The translations under genes and the position numbers were made by a program. This document shows, in pieces, positions 62,228 to 64,000 of a stretch of 64,000 nucleotides of DNA; positions within the stretch are counted from its first letter, which is position 1, and each line of letters begins with the position of its first letter. A model generated the notes under the pieces. It searched no databases. It had not been told where the DNA came from and was given only the letters and a program-made list of their open reading frames with translations. This stretch comes from Rhizobium sp. NXC14 (GTDB taxonomy: Bacteria > Pseudomonadota > Alphaproteobacteria > Rhizobiales > Rhizobiaceae), in the NCBI RefSeq assembly GCF_002117485.1, contig NZ_CP021030.1, forward strand, positions 2,917,001 through 2,981,000, read 5' to 3'.

Positions 62228-62764
62228 ATGCCTGAAAACGAAGAGAATGAACTCCGCGGCCGGGCGCCCCTGCCCGACGGTGTCGTCGTGCGAGCCGTGC
62301 GTCTTTCCGACGCCGAAGAGATCACCGATCTTATAAATTTACCGGGCTATCGGGCCGGCACGCTGCGGCCGCCTTACCAGCGGATTGAGGAGGTCCGCAA
62401 GAACATGGAAAACCCATCGGCGGGCGCGCTCAACCTTGTCGTGACTCTAAATGGCAAGATCGTCGGCAATTGCGGGCTCAACCGCCTTAGCGGCCGTCGC
62501 CAGCACGTCGCCAGCCTCGGCATGGGCGTGCATGACGACTTCACCGGTCGCGGATTCGGCCGCATCCTGCTTGGCGCGATGGTCGATGCAGCCGACGACT
62601 GGCTCGACATCAAGCGGCTCGAACTGACCGTATATACCGACAACGCGGCTGCGATCGCTCTCTACGAGAAGTTCGGCTTCGAAAAGGAAGGGCATCTGCG
62701 TGCTTTCGGATATCGCGCCGGACACTATGCCGATGCCTATACGATGGCGCGGCTGAGGACCTGA
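62228..62764 (+). CDS. GNAT-family N-acetyltransferase
   Basis: 178 residues from ATG 62228, with AAGGAG 8 bases upstream; the frame also extends into the IS but that is accidental. VVRAVRLSDAEEITDLINLP, LGMGVHDDFTGRGFGRILLG (CoA-binding QxxGxG/A-like loop) and LTVYTDNAAAIALYEKFGFE are classic. It resembles YhhY/RimI-like enzymes; substrate unknown. The IS lies 92 bases upstream and may affect its promoter. Confidence 0.88.
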   Translation: MPENEENELRGRAPLPDGVVVRAVRLSDAEEITDLINLPGYRAGTLRPPYQRIEEVRKNMENPSAGALNLVVTLNGKIVGNCGLNRLSGRRQHVASLGMGVHDDFTGRGFGRILLGAMVDAADDWLDIKRLELTVYTDNAAAIALYEKFGFEKEGHLRAFGYRAGHYADAYTMARLRT

Positions 62765-62903
62765 GTCGGAGGGGTCTATCCGCATCCCTCGTCATGCTTG
62801 GGCTTGCCCGGCTTATCACGAGCATTGGCAACGGGCGCAGCAGATCCTCGCACAAGGCCGAGGCAACGCCGAACAGGATGCGGGCATTCTGACGCCGGCT
62901 TCC

Positions 62904-64000
<1,097 letters not shown>

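Overview
The window reads as a chromosomal segment of an alphaproteobacterium of the order Rhizobiales, most likely Rhizobium sensu stricto. Evidence: a permuted two-piece tmRNA gene whose tag decodes as ANDNYAEARLAA, an alpha-type SspB next to it, rhizobial intergenic palindromes and RIME-like mosaics, an orphan MCP ending in NWEEF, a rhizobial-type flagellin, and the gene order thyA-folA-hflK-hflC-degP. Most of the window is core genome. Mobile DNA is limited to one IS630-type element near the right end.

Layout. 1-1.4 kb: end of an unknown gene, then an ECF sigma factor and membrane anti-sigma factor sharing ATGA. 1.4-3.1 kb (minus): cobalt-type nitrile hydratase operon (alpha, beta, accessory). 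3.2-6.6 kb: SDR/DoxX fusion, DUF2269 protein, LysE exporter, aldo/keto reductase. 6.8-9.4 kb (minus): ilvI-ilvH preceded by a branched-chain leader peptide, a terminator and a promoter that predicts a near-leaderless transcript. 9.5-14.3 kb: HerA-like ATPase, DapA-like lyase, miaA and serB. 14.3-19.8 kb (minus): thyA-folA-hflK-hflC-degP. 19.9-21.5 kb: ssrA, sspB, a DUF4169 protein and a ribbon-helix-helix protein. 21.5-33.7 kb: giant AsmA protein, FAD-linked oxidase, frameshifted aldo/keto reductase opposite a LysR gene, AbrB-type membrane protein, AraC/DUF2000 pair, OmpA lipoprotein, flagellin. 34-44.5 kb (minus): RND pump and adaptor, class III cyclase, and the prkA-DUF444-spoVR stress operon. 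44.9-56.7 kb: VOC protein, UvrD/PcrA helicase, nicotinamidase, a GT-C-like membrane protein, azlCD, aminopeptidase P, a 57-aa gene behind a sigma-54-like site, prmA, SCO. 57-64 kb: MCP-CheW pair, CreA, DEDDh exonuclease, the IS630-type element, GNAT acetyltransferase, 3' part of ligA.

Functional links. ssrA makes the degradation tag and the adjacent sspB encodes the adaptor that delivers tagged proteins to ClpXP. HflK/HflC and DegP cover membrane and periplasmic protein quality control. The ilv leader couples translation of Ile/Leu/Val codons to transcription of acetolactate synthase. thyA and folA together run the folate cycle of dTMP synthesis. The strongest candidates for something new are the ilv attenuator, the sigma-54-like small-gene unit at 54.6 kb, the prkA control region, and the palindromic operator between lysE and the aldo/keto reductase gene. 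I saw no CRISPR array, tRNA, rRNA, prophage or complete defence island.
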